Source: Thermohalobaculum sp964467005 (GTDB taxonomy: Bacteria; Pseudomonadota; Alphaproteobacteria; Rhodobacterales; Rhodobacteraceae). From it: DNA of 7,247 nt. Both the position numbers and the translations under genes were made by a program. This document shows positions 6,224-7,247 of this stretch, in pieces. Under the pieces are notes generated by a model. That model was given only the letters and a program-made list of their open reading frames with translations. It was not told the DNA's origin and ran no database searches. The stretch covers positions 1 through 7,247 of the forward strand of contig CAYXPI010000179.1 of the NCBI GenBank assembly GCA_964467005.1. The letters run 5' to 3'. Positions within the stretch are counted from its first letter, which is position 1, and every line of letters begins with the position of its first letter.

Positions 6224-6867
6224 CGGGCGGCCCCCTCGGCGCGGATGGCGGACACGTCGCGCAGGGCGAGGAGCCCGGCTGCGACGACGAGCATCGCCCC
6301 GGAGATGCGGTTCATCATCCGCCCCGTGAGCGCCCGCACCCGCCCCAGCGAGCGGAGGGCGAGCTGGGACCAGAGCACGAGGAGCGCGCCGTCCACCATG
6401 AGATAGGTGGCGCCGAGGATGAGGAGCTGCGGCCAGATCGGCTGCGCGGGGTCGATGAACTGCGGGAAGAGGGCGGCGAAGAACACCACGGCCCTGGGGT
6501 TGGCCGCGGAGGTGAGGAACCCCTGGCGATAGAGCGCGCCCCGGCCGATCCGCGGCCCGCCGCCCGCCGCAACGTCACCGGGGGCAGCGCGCCATTTTGC
6601 GACGCCCATCCGGACGAGATAGGCGACGCCCGCCCATTTCACAATTGTGAGCGCGTCCGCCGAGGCCGCAAGCACCGCGACGAGGCCGAAGGCCGCCGCG
6701 GTCATCTGGAGCGCGTTGGCGCTCAGATCGCCCGCGAGGGTGGCGAGGCTGCGCCCGAGGCCGTGGCTGAGCGCGTTGGAGATCATGAGGAGCTGGCTCG
6801 GGCCCGGAGGCCCGGCGAAGAACGCCCCGAGGACGGCCAGATACGCCAGATAGGTCTCGAGCGTCAT
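6220..6867 (-). CDS. LysE/RhtB family amino-acid translocator
   Basis: A 215-residue inner-membrane protein of the LysE/RhtB superfamily, exporters of amino acids and related metabolites driven by the proton gradient. About six hydrophobic segments are visible (roughly 6-28, 41-65, 68-88, 116-137, 146-168 and 188-203). Family marks are GPPGPSQLLMISNALSHG (19-36), a Gly-rich first helix pair ending in AGDLSANALQM (45-55), and the fourth-segment signature QGFLTSAANPRAVVFF (115-130) followed by FPQFIDP (134-140). Length is typical. The start overlaps the stop of the upstream GcvT-type gene (ATGA), and its own stop overlaps the start of the homocysteine methyltransferase gene. No good Shine-Dalgarno precedes the ATG, so it probably relies on translational coupling. 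The substrate is unknown; from context an excess amino acid such as methionine, glycine or an N-methyl amino acid is conceivable, but this is a guess. Confidence 0.92.
   Translation of the reverse strand: MTLETYLAYLAVLGAFFAGPPGPSQLLMISNALSHGLGRSLATLAGDLSANALQMTAAAFGLVAVLAASADALTIVKWAGVAYLVRMGVAKWRAAPGDVAAGGGPRIGRGALYRQGFLTSAANPRAVVFFAALFPQFIDPAQPIWPQLLILGATYLMVDGALLVLWSQLALRSLGRVRALTGRMMNRISGAMLVVAAGLLALRDVSAIRAEGAAR
6231..6237 (-). promoter_or_regulatory. Ribosome binding site of the homocysteine S-methyltransferase
   Basis: GAGGGGG on the minus strand lies 7 nt before the ATG at 6223, within the 3' end of the LysE gene. It supports independent or re-initiating ribosome loading at the ATGA overlap. 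Confidence 0.6.
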
Positions 6868-7247
6868 GCCCGGAGCCGCGCGTTCTCGGGATCCCAGAGC
6901 GGGCCGTGGGGCGCCACCTCGGCGGGCACCCGCTCGCCGAAGATCTCGACCTCGAGCGCCGTGCCGGGCTCGGCCAGATCGGCGCGCACGACGCCGAGCG
7001 CGATCGAGGCCGCCACCCGGTAGCCCCAGGCGCCGGAGGTCGTCTCGCCCACCACTTCGTCGCCGGCCCAGACCGTCGACATATAGGGCGCGTCGTGGCC
7101 GTTGGCTTGGAGCTTCATCGCGACGAAGCGCTTGGCGGAGCCCTGCTGGCGCTCGCTCAAGAGCGCGGCCTTGCCGGGAAAGTCCTGCGCCTTGTCGAGC
7201 TTGACGAACCGGTCGAGCCCCGCCTCGAACATCGTGTAGTCGGTGGA
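6864..7247 (-). CDS. GcvT-domain protein, probable FAD-dependent oxidoreductase (partial, C-terminal 127 residues)
   Basis: The window holds only the last 127 residues; the frame is open to the right edge, reading STDYTMFEAGLDRFVKLDK, so the Met at 7232 is internal and not a start. It covers the end of a GcvT folate-binding domain (TMFEAGLDRFVKLDK) and the GcvT C-terminal barrel, with TVWAGDEVVGETTSGAWGYR and SIALGVVRADL, closing with PLWDPENARLRA. This is the C-terminal pattern of dimethylglycine/sarcosine dehydrogenase-like enzymes and is homologous to, but clearly diverged from, the end of the 821-residue protein encoded downstream (TSGNYGHHLGAAMGLGYV, LYDPKSERVRL). Whether an N-terminal FAD domain is present cannot be seen; a GcvT-only protein is possible but this tail does not look like DmdA to me. 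Its stop overlaps the LysE start (ATGA), placing it first of the visible operon genes. Confidence 0.88.
   Translation of the reverse strand, partial: STDYTMFEAGLDRFVKLDKAQDFPGKAALLSERQQGSAKRFVAMKLQANGHDAPYMSTVWAGDEVVGETTSGAWGYRVAASIALGVVRADLAEPGTALEVEIFGERVPAEVAPHGPLWDPENARLRA

Overview
The window is extremely GC-rich by eye and is packed with genes that all lie on the minus strand, so it should be read from right to left. The gene families (two-domain GcvT-type flavin oxidoreductases, a non-pyrrolysine MttB-superfamily methyltransferase, a homocysteine S-methyltransferase, a LysE-type translocator) and the GC content fit an alphaproteobacterium, most likely of the Rhodobacterales. No rRNA or marker gene is present to prove this. 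I see no mobile element, CRISPR array or tRNA.

Layout in transcription order: (1) the C-terminal end of a GcvT-domain oxidoreductase cut by the window edge (7247-6864); (2) a LysE/RhtB translocator (6867-6220); (3) a stand-alone zinc-type homocysteine S-methyltransferase (6223-5291); (4) a complete 821-residue FAD/GcvT oxidoreductase of the dimethylglycine/sarcosine dehydrogenase type (5294-2829). These four genes are joined by three successive ATGA stop/start overlaps and are almost certainly one translationally coupled operon. After a 112-nt gap holding a very strong hairpin comes (5) an isocitrate lyase/PEP mutase superfamily protein (2716-1868). After about 200 nt more comes (6) an MttB-superfamily methyltransferase (1668-103), followed by a second hairpin.

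The genes together suggest catabolism of methylated amines, such as betaines and their N-methyl breakdown products. The MttB-like protein and the homocysteine methyltransferase would remove or accept methyl groups. The two GcvT oxidoreductases would oxidatively demethylate tertiary or secondary amines and pass the one-carbon unit to tetrahydrofolate. The LysE protein would export an amino-acid-like product. The substrate cannot be fixed from sequence. The corrinoid protein an MttB-type enzyme normally needs is not in the window.

The most unusual signal is non-coding. The full-length GcvT gene and the MttB-like gene are each followed, exactly 8 nt after the stop codon, by a GC-rich inverted repeat. 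In both, the plus strand (template strand for these genes) carries, in or reaching into the loop, a run of four or five G-tracts separated by single bases, which is a canonical G-quadruplex motif. Both share the 13-mer GGGTGGGAGCCCC. This looks like a repeated composite 3'-end element.
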